A stretch of 64,000 bases of DNA from Foliamicus sp965115835 (GTDB lineage: Bacteria > Pseudomonadota > Gammaproteobacteria > Steroidobacterales > Foliamicaceae): contig OZ220471.1 in the NCBI GenBank assembly GCA_965115835.1, positions 1,860,001 through 1,924,000 of the forward strand, written 5' to 3'. Under the pieces are notes generated by a model that saw nothing but the letters and a program-made list of their open reading frames with translations, ran no database searches and was not told the DNA's origin. This document shows, piece after piece, positions 12,001 through 18,583 of this stretch (positions are counted from its first letter, which is position 1; the number at the start of each line of letters is the position of its first letter). Position numbers and translations under genes: made by a program.

Positions 12001-14074
12001 AGGAGCCGACCTGACCCGCATCATCTTCCTGCTGATACTGCCATCCGGTAATGCTGGCGTCGTACGGGTTGTCCCAACTCAAGGTTACCTGACGATCGCC
12101 CGCTGTCGCCTCAAGGTTCGTTGGCTGGGCAGGCGCCGCCTGCGTGGTTACCTGCACCGTGCCTGCTTCGGGAGCAAAGTCGGCCGAGTGACGGATGGTC
12201 GCTGTGCCGCCAGCCAATCCGGTCACAGTGACCGTTTGCGGGTCGCTATAGTTGTCTGGAGTGAAGGACAGACTCAAGGGGCTTACCCCCACCTTGCTGC
12301 TATCGCTCCTGAGGTTGAAGGTGACCCTCCCGATCGGTTGGTTCAGCGCTACCGTGTAGGTCGCGGTTTCACCGGGCGCCGGTATGGTGATGGAAGTCTT
12401 GCTGAGTTTCAGCAGCGGCAGGGCGGCGTTCCGGTAAACCACTGTTTGAATGTTCGACCACGAACCTCCAACAAGAGTGCCGTCACTTTTTGAACCAATC
12501 GCCCGAATTCGGGTCTCGAGCAATACGCCGTTGACAATACGAGTAAAGCCCAGAGCCAACACACGGGTATCCACCGCGCATGAGGTGCAATCATGGGAAT
12601 TCCAGGTGGTTTCTCCCTTCGCCCTGTAATGCAACTGCCAAGCAATGAAGCTGGTTGCATCCCGGATGAGATCGCCGGCACGGGTACCGGCATGGCTCCA
12701 GACCAGAGAGATTTCCCTGTCGGCGGTTGCGGTAACCGAGTTCAGGACCGGCGCCGGCCGGGACGCGGCAGGGGTGGTGGCCGAGACCTCGTTGGAAGGC
12801 GCGCCTTCACCAAATGAGTTGACCGCGCGGAGCTTGAAGAAATACTGCGTGTTGTCTGCGAGGCCGGTCCTGGTCCAAGTCCTGGTGGTGAGATTCGAGC
12901 CGGGGATCGGTGTCCAGTCGCCGTAGCTGCCGCTGGCGCCGACTTTCATTTGGTACTCCCAGCGCAGGATGCTGGCTTCGCCGTCGTTTGTCGGGTTGGT
13001 CGGATTTGTGCCCGACCAACGCAGGATGACTTGCCCTTCTCCGGCTGTTGCGATCAATACAGATGCTGCCGGAGGCGGCAGCCAGTAGGTCAAAACCTCG
13101 TTGGATGGCATCCCGTCGCCCGCCGGGGAAACAGCTCTGATCCTGTAGAGAATCGCTATGCCCTGAATAACCGGAAATAATTGACTCCTCTTCGTGGGAT
13201 CAGCGGAAAAGGGCCTCCAATCAATCCAGTCCCCGTTGCCGATCTTTCGCTGAAATTGCCAGCGTGTGATGCTGTTGTCCGGCGGAATCGTCCAACTCAG
13301 CTCGAAGTTCCTGGTAGGAACAGGAATCCCGTTTACAAGTACGGGAGCGATAAGTTGGTTGGTGCTCCTTGCTGACAGTACGGGCGCAACCGGAACCGCA
13401 GCAGGGGTGGCCGAGACCTCGCTGGATGCCGCGCCTGCGCCAAACGGGCTGGCGGCGCGGACCTGGAAGAAATACTTCGTGCCGTTGGTCAGACCGGTTA
13501 CAGTGTGGGTTGTGGTGGCGGCGTCGGAGTTCGGAATTCTGCTCCAGTTGCCATAGCTGCCGCCATCGGTCTTCTGCCGATACTCCCAGTGGGTGATGCT
13601 GTCATTTCTCGCATCGGGCCAGGCAAGGATGACCTGTTCACGGCCAGCGGACGCGGTCACGGCGGGCGCGTGGGGAGTGACCGTTGGAGTCGCCGAGACT
13701 TCACTGGAGGCGGGGCCGCCGCCGCCCGCATTGGTGGCGCGAACCCGGAAGAAATATTCGGTACCATTCAACAGGCCGTTCGTGGTCCAGGTTCTGGTGA
13801 TAGCGCCCGCATGATGCATCGGCGCCCATGCGCTGTAACTGCCGCCGGAGCCAACCTTCACCTGATACTCCCAGCCGGTGATGCCCCTGGGATCCGTAAT
13901 ACTCCAGACGAGGGTGACCTGGGCATGGCCTCCCGTGGCGGTGACAGTGGGCGCTACACTGGGTGGGGAGGGAGGAGGCGTGGGCGTCTGCGCCGCCGCA
14001 ACCTCCAGAGTCAGCAGAAGTACGGCGAGAAGCACTGCGCTCAGGCCGTAGGCGGTTCTCCCGAAGACGCTCAC
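1..14074 (-). CDS. giant secreted FN3/Calx-beta repeat protein (C-terminus outside window)
   Basis: One frame on the minus strand stays open from a GTG at 14074 to position 1, at least 4691 codons; I checked the same phase at about 12.9, 7.15, 4.87 and 0.07 kb. The start encodes a signal peptide (hydrophobic LSAVLLAVLLLTL, then AAAQ). About two dozen fibronectin type III modules follow, recognised by repeated GW(E/Q)YQQK and VTGLTNGTxY motifs, at about 13.9-9.4 kb and 5.6-0.9 kb. The middle (about 9.3-5.6 kb) and the last kilobase hold Calx-beta modules (TVTITDDD, DESDETFTV) alternating with Ig/PKD-like ones (SATDGDGDTVSYVW). Strand-rich modules with SPxSLSFTxDNY lie between FN3 domains at about 12.4, 11.3, 10.4 and 3.2-2.6 kb. 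Such proteins are usually extracellular adhesins or matrix proteins; the exact role is unknown. A GAGG 13 bases before the GTG may be the ribosome binding site. Confidence 0.9.
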   Translation of the reverse strand, partial: MSVFGRTAYGLSAVLLAVLLLTLEVAAAQTPTPPPSPPSVAPTVTATGGHAQVTLVWSITDPRGITGWEYQVKVGSGGSYSAWAPMHHAGAITRTWTTNGLLNGTEYFFRVRATNAGGGGPASSEVSATPTVTPHAPAVTASAGREQVILAWPDARNDSITHWEYRQKTDGGSYGNWSRIPNSDAATTTHTVTGLTNGTKYFFQVRAASPFGAGAASSEVSATPAAVPVAPVLSARSTNQLIAPVLVNGIPVPTRNFELSWTIPPDNSITRWQFQRKIGNGDWIDWRPFSADPTKRSQLFPVIQGIAILYRIRAVSPAGDGMPSNEVLTYWLPPPAASVLIATAGEGQVILRWSGTNPTNPTNDGEASILRWEYQMKVGASGSYGDWTPIPGSNLTTRTWTRTGLADNTQYFFKLRAVNSFGEGAPSNEVSATTPAASRPAPVLNSVTATADREISLVWSHAGTRAGDLIRDATSFIAWQLHYRAKGETTWNSHDCTSCAVDTRVLALGFTRIVNGVLLETRIRAIGSKSDGTLVGGSWSNIQTVVYRNAALPLLKLSKTSITIPAPGETATYTVALNQPIGRVTFNLRSDSSKVGVSPLSLSFTPDNYSDPQTVTVTGLAGGTATIRHSADFAPEAGTVQVTTQAAPAQPTNLEATAGDRQVTLSWDNPYDASITGWQYQQEDDAGQVGSWTTIPRSTASTTTYTVSSLNNGTEYTFKVRAVNSNGSGIASTTATATPESSAPLAPVLIYATSPDGYLKLNWTHAGARAGDFIRGATRFASWETGWRPKGGAVTDWFSDSAGGFGADCDANCRAAARTVSVGLDGVPDGTLFEVRIRATGFASDGVVVAGPWSNVRTVVFRNNAVSLLEISKPAITIRAPGGIATYTVALSRAFEGDLRITSDTPKLSVSPPSLSFTADDHDVPQQVTVTGLAGGTATVNHSFSGRIGSVPKAGAVQVTMLAVPAKPTGLEAVIAGSRQIRLHWDNPGDASITRWEYQQLRRISAGGRVSWVADGSWKVIAGSTASTTTHTISGLNNGTPYGFRIRAVNGNGNSSPSRGAAETPDVELPAPILTSATVSSPSSVTLTWSHAGTSASELVLGATGFLMWRVIYRIKGAEGSTGQPQRYSGVSCSPPSCTVSDRSFSFPLSLAGISDGTLIEIGGIRAEGTGRTVLPGAFSNALTTVYRDKQAPLLKLSKDTIAITAPGGVETYAVTLSSDRKGEVLIASDNPGAVRVSPALLRFNSDNYNVPQEVTITAAAEGKVAINHAFRYDSPLIPNLLAPGVGQVAVTATTPPPAPAAPTVTAAPGDTRVILTWTDPGDDSITGWEYRQKTGLNGAFGDWIPMANSDAGTTTHTVTGLTNNRAYFFQVRAVNLTGNGAESSEVSAAPIPVPHRALVTADSGDTEVTLNWSDPRAGQISGWGSITGWEYQQKEGISGTYGNWIPIANSDADTTSHTVTGLTNSKAYFFRVRAINPSGAGEASVEVTAKPVAVPAVPTGVTATAGDTRVTLGWSDPEDNSITGWQYRQKEGPSGGYGGWTEIRGSRDTTTSHDVTGLTNDTQYFFQVRAINNGGASGASSEVSATPIQMTEVSTPTALTVGEGVGNAEVTITTPAAFGRSVTFDVSYGGSSATGASAPADGDYDNDAVTEVAFNSADTSKTIAVPITDDTLDESDETFTVTIELAEGSALPGGFVLGNTTTTVTITDDDVLSTAWTLAADPVSVTESSGTTAIKVTATRSGTATATIPTTVTVGVSGGTATAGTDFSEVTDFDLAVAAGATSGEASFDLVVTTDSADESNETITIGGTLQGNSFTPATVTITDDDDPPALSITAPSAVTEGDSGSTDMVFTVALDAASGRSVTVDYAVDATSTATADTDFTDLSGTLTFAAGETSKTITVSVTGDELDEDDEKVVLKLSNESNAILGTATASGTITDDDASPVLAALTNVTRKVGQEVSVTASATDGDGDTVSYVWSRTSGPSLPDGVTLSGETLTFTPTATGAYVMSVTASDGNGNEDSESVTITVGAATSVSTPTALTVGEGAGNAEVTITTPAAFGRSVTFDVSYGGSSATGASAPSDGDYDNDAVTEVAFNSADTSKTIAVPITDDTLDESDETFTVTIELAEGSTLPGGFVLGNTTTTVTITDDDVLSTAWTLAADPVSVTESSGTTAIKVTATRSGTATATIPTTVTVGVSGGTATAGTDFSEVTDFDLAVAAGATSGEASFDLVVTTDSADESNETITIGGTLQGNSFTPATVTITDDDDPPALSITAPSAVTEGDSGSTDMVFTVALDAASGRSVTVDYAVDATSTAAGTDFTDLSGTLTFAAGETSKTITVSVTGDELDEDDEKVVLKLLNESNAILGTATASGTITDDDASPVLAALTNVTRKVGQEVSVTASATDGDGDTVSYVWSRTSGPSLPRGVTLSGETLTFTPTATGAYVMSVTASDGNGNEDSESVTITVGAATSVSTPTALTVGEGVGNAEVTITTPAAFGRSVTFDVSYGGSSATGASTPADGDYDNDAVTEVAFNSADTSKTIAIPITDDTLDESDETFTVTIELAEGSTLPGGFVLGNTTTTVTITDDDTAGVTISPTSLTVEEGGSGEYTVKLDTEPTGNVTVTVGGESGEVTVMGSPLTFTPSNYGTAQTVTVNAGADEDTTEDTAALTHAASSSDTNYGASLDIDDVSVTVTDTTPTLQLLTDPAAVTEGAAISLPVSSDRALTGDLTVSLTFSDRGSSGFDADDIPGTLGPRGFPASFGNSASTTGTVTIPTRADSTRESAETYRITLNDAAGYALGVDKTADGTLNDLGTAPAKPTGLTATAGEGRATLAWDDPADDSITMWQYQQKVDSNDYGLWIDMPDSDARTTSHVVENLTNGAIHSFKIRAVNDTGNGAESIEVTVTPLALPAAPAGFVATAGDSQVTLSWKDPQDASITSWEFRQKKILDEYGPWTSISGALTTSHVVVNLVNGDTWVFQVRGVNRIGGGAESVEATARPLPPVPSKPTGFTAGPGRTRITLSWNNPGNPAITGWQVRRKEGAGNYGDWTNIPDSGAATTRHVVTGLRNGTRYTFRIRAATVGSYSPESDEAAATTITLPAKPTGFSAVGSGDGRVTLSWDNPNDPSIVEWQYRRKFTRRLGGARTTSWDLEWTPIPDSDATTTRHEVTGLDNETVYTFILRARDSERNGYQSDERAATPRGGVYPEPINLTATPGNGRVILSWGNPKDPRFDNWRVRWRQHPQVNYGTWTPIPGSSGAASQTIESHTVTGLTNNRRYDFQVAGSRGTKPEGIATVSATPIPPPAAPTGLSATAGDTQITLSWNNPGNASITGWEYQQKAGGTYGNWIPISGANAGTRRYTVTGLTNGTAYTFKVRAVNPIGDGSASGEVTGTPVAMAPCKVRIRSALGSGVLSSSGDTSASADLIIPANCGRITGIQFQTRTLEQTWDDATTWSPITRDGFPLATHPETRSLSDALLRFRVAPPVSTRTLLVRFRALSGQMVGPASDATRILVGAVNAPTGLRATAGDGSVALSWNPQPGRGIRSWQYQYKSSGDWSAAVDVPGASVTAVVEGLSNNTTYTFRLRSRFGHLPTDSSWSGQVTATPTAMPPGITLSKSRLTVAEGGSSDYLVALDARPAASVVVTVSGMSGDVTVDPERLTFTTGNFDVAQAVAVSADHDADALADPAVTLKHSASGGGYDHVDVDDVVVVVTEDDAAGVTLSESRLNVGEGASETYSVRLDTRPSANVTVTVGGASGDVTVNPDSLIFTGSNFGDWQMVTVTAGVDADPLADPAVTLTHSASGGDYGSVAIDSVVVVVEENDVPLQPTGLRAAAGNRQVTLSWDSANDPGITQWQYQQKEGAGNYGDWTDIPGSRAETTSHVVGNLDNGTTYAFKVRAVNGNGDGAASAETTAMPMAPPAPPTGFTVTAGDGQVTLSWDNPGNPGITAWQYRQKEGTGNYGNWTDIPGSNAATTSHVVTNLTNGTVHAFKVRAVNPIGAGGESSEKTATPLPPVPAQPMSLSAAPGDRQVTLSWDNANDPGITAWQYRQKEGAGNYGDWTDIPNSRAATTSYVVGNLSNGTAYAFKVRAVNVRGNGAESDEVTATPRLGRPAAPPGLRAEGSDKRVTLLWNDPNNPSITRWEFRQKSGAGTFSDTWTLISSSPTTNRHAVTGLTNGTTYTFQVRASNSAGAGPAAEVTGQPTRKPAAPTGLGASPGNGKVTLSWGNPKDPGIDNWRVRWRRFPEVQYGNWQIISGSTGTASQTIGNHTVTGLTNNRRYDFQVAGFDGSFPGNIATVPATPVPNPARPTGLTATAGDSQITLSWNNPNNASITGWEYQQKAGGGNYGNWTPIPGSDASTTRHVVTSLTNGSLYAFKVRAVNRAVNPDDEGAASDEVTATPSTRTVSVPAALTVAEGAGSATVRITASRAFDNPAMFNVTYGGAATGAAEPQDGDYDNDAVTSVDFPTAATTVDIVIPITDDALDEPDETFTVTIALAGASRSGDNPELGNAVTTVTITDDDASPVLGAIDAAAVKLGQTVDIAAAATDADGDAITYAWARDSSETTPALPGGTALNQARLAFTPPAVGTYTMTVTASDGNGNMDTEDVVITVSNAATVSRTRLEVAEGSSDTYTVALTSEPSGDVTLTVSGASSSDVTVTGPPIGFTASNYNVPQTITVVVAADEDT
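6301..9296 (-). repeat. near-identical tandem duplication inside the giant gene (about 2.3 copies)
   Basis: Copy 1 runs from about 6301 to 7620, copy 2 from 7621 to 8943 and a partial copy 3 from 8944 to about 9296. The period is 1320 then 1323 bases; the extra codon in copy 2 lies near 8438. Each unit encodes three Calx-beta-type modules plus one Ig/PKD-like module, about 440 residues. Copies differ at only a handful of bases, implying recent duplication or ongoing gene conversion. Confidence 0.92.
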
Positions 14075-14610
14075 CAGTTCAGCCTCGCGTCCGGATTTTT
14101 CAAGCGGAGAAGTGGGGGCAAGCCGGACGCAGGGGGAGGCAGAAACCGGAAACAACAACTGTGCGCATGTTCTCAATGGAGGCCATGATCTCCCCGAACC
14201 GATTTCGGCTTGATCCGTCACCGGCCACACCGACACTTTCGCCAGATCGAACCCGGACAAGGCAACCTACATCTCCATCGCCGACCATCATGACCGAATA
14301 CCTGCTCAATGCCCAGTACACCGTAAACAAGCTGTCAGGCCAGCAATCTGAACGCAACTTTGGAACAGTACTGGCGCAAGCCCCACAAGAAACCCCAAGG
14401 CGACTATTATACCCTCCCCTCCATTCAGCCAAATATCGGATAAAGCAGCAATTCCCGCAAGCGTGACAATGCTCGAAAATCAGCTCCGGCCCAACGCCTG
14501 AATGGCCACAAGCCTGGGTATCCGGAACTGAACGAACGACTCTGCATCGTTGGCGGGAATTGCTGGCTGGATAACAGTGAGTTGTCCTTGATTTCGTATA
14601 TCCTCGCGCC
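14075..14610. other. intergenic region between the giant gene and tyrS
   Basis: No convincing gene is present. The short frames crossing it have no recognisable domain and unusual composition. It must hold divergent promoters for the giant gene and for tyrS, but I see no convincing sigma-70 pair. Its only clear structure is the MITE-like element at 14446-14565. Confidence 0.6.
14446..14565. mobile_element. MITE-like element bounded by IS-type inverted repeats
   Basis: The left end reads CAGCAATTCCCGC followed by AAGCG; the right end (14550-14565) reads TTGGCGGGAATTGCTG, its inverted complement. These match the 16-bp terminal repeats of the full IS at 27334-28956, with one base missing at the left. 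The interior of about 90 bases encodes nothing. No exact target duplication is visible, although GGATAA occurs just outside both ends. Confidence 0.55.
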
Positions 14611-15825
14611 ATGAAGCCGTCCCGACAGCAATTGCAGGAGTTGCGGCGCGGCGCGGTGGATCTGGTTCGGGAGGAGGAACTGCTCGAACGGTTGCGCGCC
14701 GGGCGGCCGTTGCGGGTGAAGTGCGGCTTCGATCCGACGGCGCCGGACCTGCACCTGGGACATGTGGTGATCCTTGCCAAGATGCGCCAGTTTCAGGACT
14801 TCGGACACCAGGTGATTTTCCTGATCGGCGATTTCACCGGGAGGATCGGCGATCCTTCGGGGCGCAGCAAGGCGCGGCCCATGCTGACCGGGGAGCAGTT
14901 GAGGGAAAATGCGGCCACCTATGCTGCACAGGTGCATCGGGTGCTGGATCCCGACCTTACCCGGGTCGAATTCAACTCCACCTGGATGAACCGTCTCGGC
15001 GCGGCGGATCTGGTGCGTCTGGCGGGCAAACGCACCCTGGCGCGCATGCTGGAGCGCGACGACTTCAAGAAGCGTTTCAGCGCGGAAAACCCGATCGGCC
15101 TGCACGAGTTCATGTATCCCATCGTCCAGGGTTACGACTCGGTGGCGCTCAAGGCCGATGTCGAACTCGGCGGGACCGACCAGACCTTCAACCTGCTGCT
15201 GGGACGGCAGATCCAGGCGGAGCACGGACAACCGCCGCAGGTCGTCCTGACCCTGCCGCTTCTGGAAGGCGTCGATGGCGTACACAAGATGTCCAAGTCC
15301 CTGGGCAACCACATCGCCATCATGGATCCGCCCTCGGAAATGTACGGGAAGCTGATGTCGGTGTCCGACGAGTTGATGTGGCGCTACCTGGATCTGCTGA
15401 GCCTTCGCCCGCAAGCCGAACGGAACGAAATGCGGGCGGGCGTGGAGGCCGGCGGCAATCCGCGCGACGTGAAGGCGGCGCTTGCGCACGAACTCACGGC
15501 GCGTTTTCATGGCGACGGCGGCGCGGCGCAGGCAGCCGAGAGCTTCGCCCGGCGTCACCGGCACGGGCAAGCGCCCCGCGACATGCCGGAGGTCGCTCTG
15601 CACGGTTCCGGGGATGGCGTGCCCCTGGGGGAACTGGTGCGTCGCGCCGGTCTGGCCGCGACCAACGCCGAGGCCATGCGCCTGATTGCGCAAGGCGCCG
15701 TGCGGCTGGACGGCGAGCGGGTCAGCGAGCGCGCCCTGATGGTGCCGCCCGGAAGCGCCCGCGTGCTGCAGGTAGGCAAGCGGCGCTTCGCCCGCGTTGT
15801 TGTGAAAAGGCCCGAAACAGCTTGA
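14611..15825 (+). CDS. tyrS: tyrosyl-tRNA synthetase
   Basis: A 404-residue class I aminoacyl-tRNA synthetase that charges tRNA-Tyr in the cytoplasm. The HIGH motif is HLGH at residues 48-51 in the context GFDPTAPDLHLGH. The KMSKS loop is at residues 226-230. An S4 RNA-binding domain forms the C-terminus (GELVRRAGLA...NAEAMRLIAQGAVRLDGERV). Length and motif spacing fit the bacterial TyrRS family. The gene lies just upstream of the 16S gene, and its stop codon is embedded in the 16S promoter, so transcripts from tyrS may run into the rRNA. Confidence 0.96.
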   Translation: MKPSRQQLQELRRGAVDLVREEELLERLRAGRPLRVKCGFDPTAPDLHLGHVVILAKMRQFQDFGHQVIFLIGDFTGRIGDPSGRSKARPMLTGEQLRENAATYAAQVHRVLDPDLTRVEFNSTWMNRLGAADLVRLAGKRTLARMLERDDFKKRFSAENPIGLHEFMYPIVQGYDSVALKADVELGGTDQTFNLLLGRQIQAEHGQPPQVVLTLPLLEGVDGVHKMSKSLGNHIAIMDPPSEMYGKLMSVSDELMWRYLDLLSLRPQAERNEMRAGVEAGGNPRDVKAALAHELTARFHGDGGAAQAAESFARRHRHGQAPRDMPEVALHGSGDGVPLGELVRRAGLAATNAEAMRLIAQGAVRLDGERVSERALMVPPGSARVLQVGKRRFARVVVKRPETA

Positions 15826-15849
15826 CGCAAGTCACAACCGGACTATAAT
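15822..15849 (+). promoter_or_regulatory. sigma-70 promoter for 16S rRNA
   Basis: A TTGACG -35 box (15822-15827) and a consensus TATAAT -10 box (15844-15849) are separated by 16 bases. The -35 box overlaps the tyrS stop codon. It is the strongest promoter-like match I noticed in the window and lies about 200 bases before the mature 16S start. A perfect hairpin (GCCGGA-TGTG-TCCGGC, 15861-15876) sits just downstream in the leader. Confidence 0.8.
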
Positions 15850-15927
15850 TTGCGATCCTTGCCGGATGTGTCCGGCTCGCTGCCCCGCCATCCTTGCGAT
15901 GGTCTTCATGCAAGGTTCGGGGCGGCC

Positions 15928-15941
15928 GTTCTTTTTCAACA
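15928..15941 (+). promoter_or_regulatory. boxA-like antitermination site in the rRNA leader
   Basis: GTTCTTTTTCAACA resembles the boxA consensus TGCTCTTTAACA used by the Nus antitermination complex. It lies in the 16S leader immediately before the processing stem, as in other rrn operons. The assignment rests on sequence resemblance and position. Confidence 0.45.
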
Positions 15942-15968
15942 GGCGACAAGTTTGTGTGTGGGAACTCG
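15940..15968 (+). other. 5' arm of the 16S processing stem
   Basis: The segment starting CAGGCGACAAG pairs with 17629-17656 downstream of the 16S gene (reverse complement CAGGCGACAAGCTTGAGTGT), with a few mismatches over about 28 bases. Long stems bracketing 16S are the usual RNase III substrates for rRNA maturation. Confidence 0.75.
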
Positions 15969-16051
15969 CGTTCCGGGTCCCGTCGAGGGGCCGCGCGAGA
16001 GACCTTATGTGAAAATACGAAGCATAGGATCTCAAGCTCGAAAGATACTTG

Positions 16052-17590
<1,539 letters not shown>

Positions 17591-17855
17591 AAGAGCAAAA
17601 ACCCACGGTCCTTCAAGGGTCGGTTCTCGGGTTCCCACACTCAAGCTTGTCGCCTGTTTTTCTATTAGCTGGCCTGCCGCGCGTCTTGGCGGCCGCCTGC
17701 CGGGCCAAATTGTCGCCACACGGTTCGACCCGGGCCGGCGCCCAAAACACACGATGCATCGCATCCTGCCCTCACCGCTTGAACAGAGCGTTGGAAGTTC
17801 CGGTTATGATGCGCCCGGCGCCCGTTGACCGGGCCAACTATCCAGGGAAAACGAA
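17591..17855 (+). other. 16S trailer and spacer, without tRNA or 23S rRNA
   Basis: The first 66 bases hold the 3' arm of the processing stem (17629-17656), followed directly by TTTTTCTATT, which might end transcription. No tRNA-Ile or tRNA-Ala cloverleaf and no 23S sequence follows; the next feature is a protein gene at 17856. The 16S gene is therefore not part of a 16S-23S-5S operon here. Confidence 0.8.
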
Positions 17856-18152
17856 ATGGCGGCTTACATCATCGTTGCGGCGCGCGTGGACAAGCGCACC
17901 GAGGGTTTCGTTGAATATTCCAGGCGGGCTGCGGAACTTACCTGCCGTTGCGGTGGCGAGTACATCGTACGAGGCGCGGCGGAGACGGTGCTGGAGGGCG
18001 AGATGTGGAATCAGCGTCCCTGTGTCATCTCCCGCTGGCCGTCGCTGGAAGCCGCCAGGGCCTTCTGGAACAGCGAGGAGTACCAGCAGGCGCTCAAGCC
18101 CCTGCGCGCCAACACCGGCTTGTACGATGTGGGCCTGTTCGAAGGCTGCTGA
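17856..18152 (+). CDS. DUF1330 family protein
   Basis: A 98-residue protein of the DUF1330 ferredoxin-like alpha-beta barrel family. Features of the family are AAYIIVAARV at the start, then GGEYIVRGA and the segment ISRWPSLEAARAFWNSEEYQ. These are small cytoplasmic proteins without an established reaction. It sits alone between the 16S gene and gatC on the same strand, with 98 bases to gatC. It may be transcribed from its own promoter or from 16S read-through. Confidence 0.85.
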   Translation: MAAYIIVAARVDKRTEGFVEYSRRAAELTCRCGGEYIVRGAAETVLEGEMWNQRPCVISRWPSLEAARAFWNSEEYQQALKPLRANTGLYDVGLFEGC

Positions 18153-18250
18153 CCCTCCTGCCCCAGCGAACCGAGCCTTGGCCTTGCAACGCCTTGCCTC
18201 GCGTTTTTCCTGAAGTCGCCGGTAGCAATACCCGGCGTCGGATTGCGTAC

Positions 18251-18583
18251 ATGAACAATCTGCGGAACCCAAAGCGACAGGAACCGGCCGGGGAATTTTC
18301 GGACGCCGAACTGCGACGCATTTCCTGGCTGACGCGTCTGGCGCTGGAGGAAGGCGAGAAGCAGGAACTGATCGACACCCTGCGTCGCATCGTCGGTTTC
18401 GTGCGGGTGTTGCAGGAGGTCGATACCGAGGGCGTGGAACCCATGGTTCATCCGCTGGACCTGAAGTTGCCCCTTCGCGCCGACGAAGTCACCGCAGGCA
18501 ATGTCCGCAAGGAGGCGCAGGCCTGTGCGCCGGAAGTGGCGGACGGGCTGTACCGGGTGCCCAAAGTCATCGAGCCGACATGA
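18251..18583 (+). CDS. gatC: Asp/Glu-tRNA amidotransferase subunit C
   Basis: A 110-residue protein, the small subunit that clamps GatA and GatB together in the GatCAB amidotransferase. The typical segment FSDAELRRISWLTRLALEEGE is followed by a helix ending in VLQEVDTEGVEPMVHPL and a C-terminal extension reaching into GatA (LRADEV...APEVADGLYRVPKVIE). The first 15 residues are slightly longer than usual. The stop overlaps the gatA start (ATGA), so translation is coupled. GatCAB converts misacylated Glu-tRNA-Gln or Asp-tRNA-Asn. Confidence 0.93.
   Translation: MNNLRNPKRQEPAGEFSDAELRRISWLTRLALEEGEKQELIDTLRRIVGFVRVLQEVDTEGVEPMVHPLDLKLPLRADEVTAGNVRKEAQACAPEVADGLYRVPKVIEPT

Noticed and set aside
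14100..14780. Minus-strand frame of 226 codons overlapping tyrS
   Set aside because: Mostly antisense to tyrS and the spacer, with no family features and no good start context.
17591..17855. Search for tRNA-Ile, tRNA-Ala or the 23S start after the 16S gene
   Set aside because: No cloverleaf or 23S-like sequence found; the segment holds only the processing-stem arm and a spacer.
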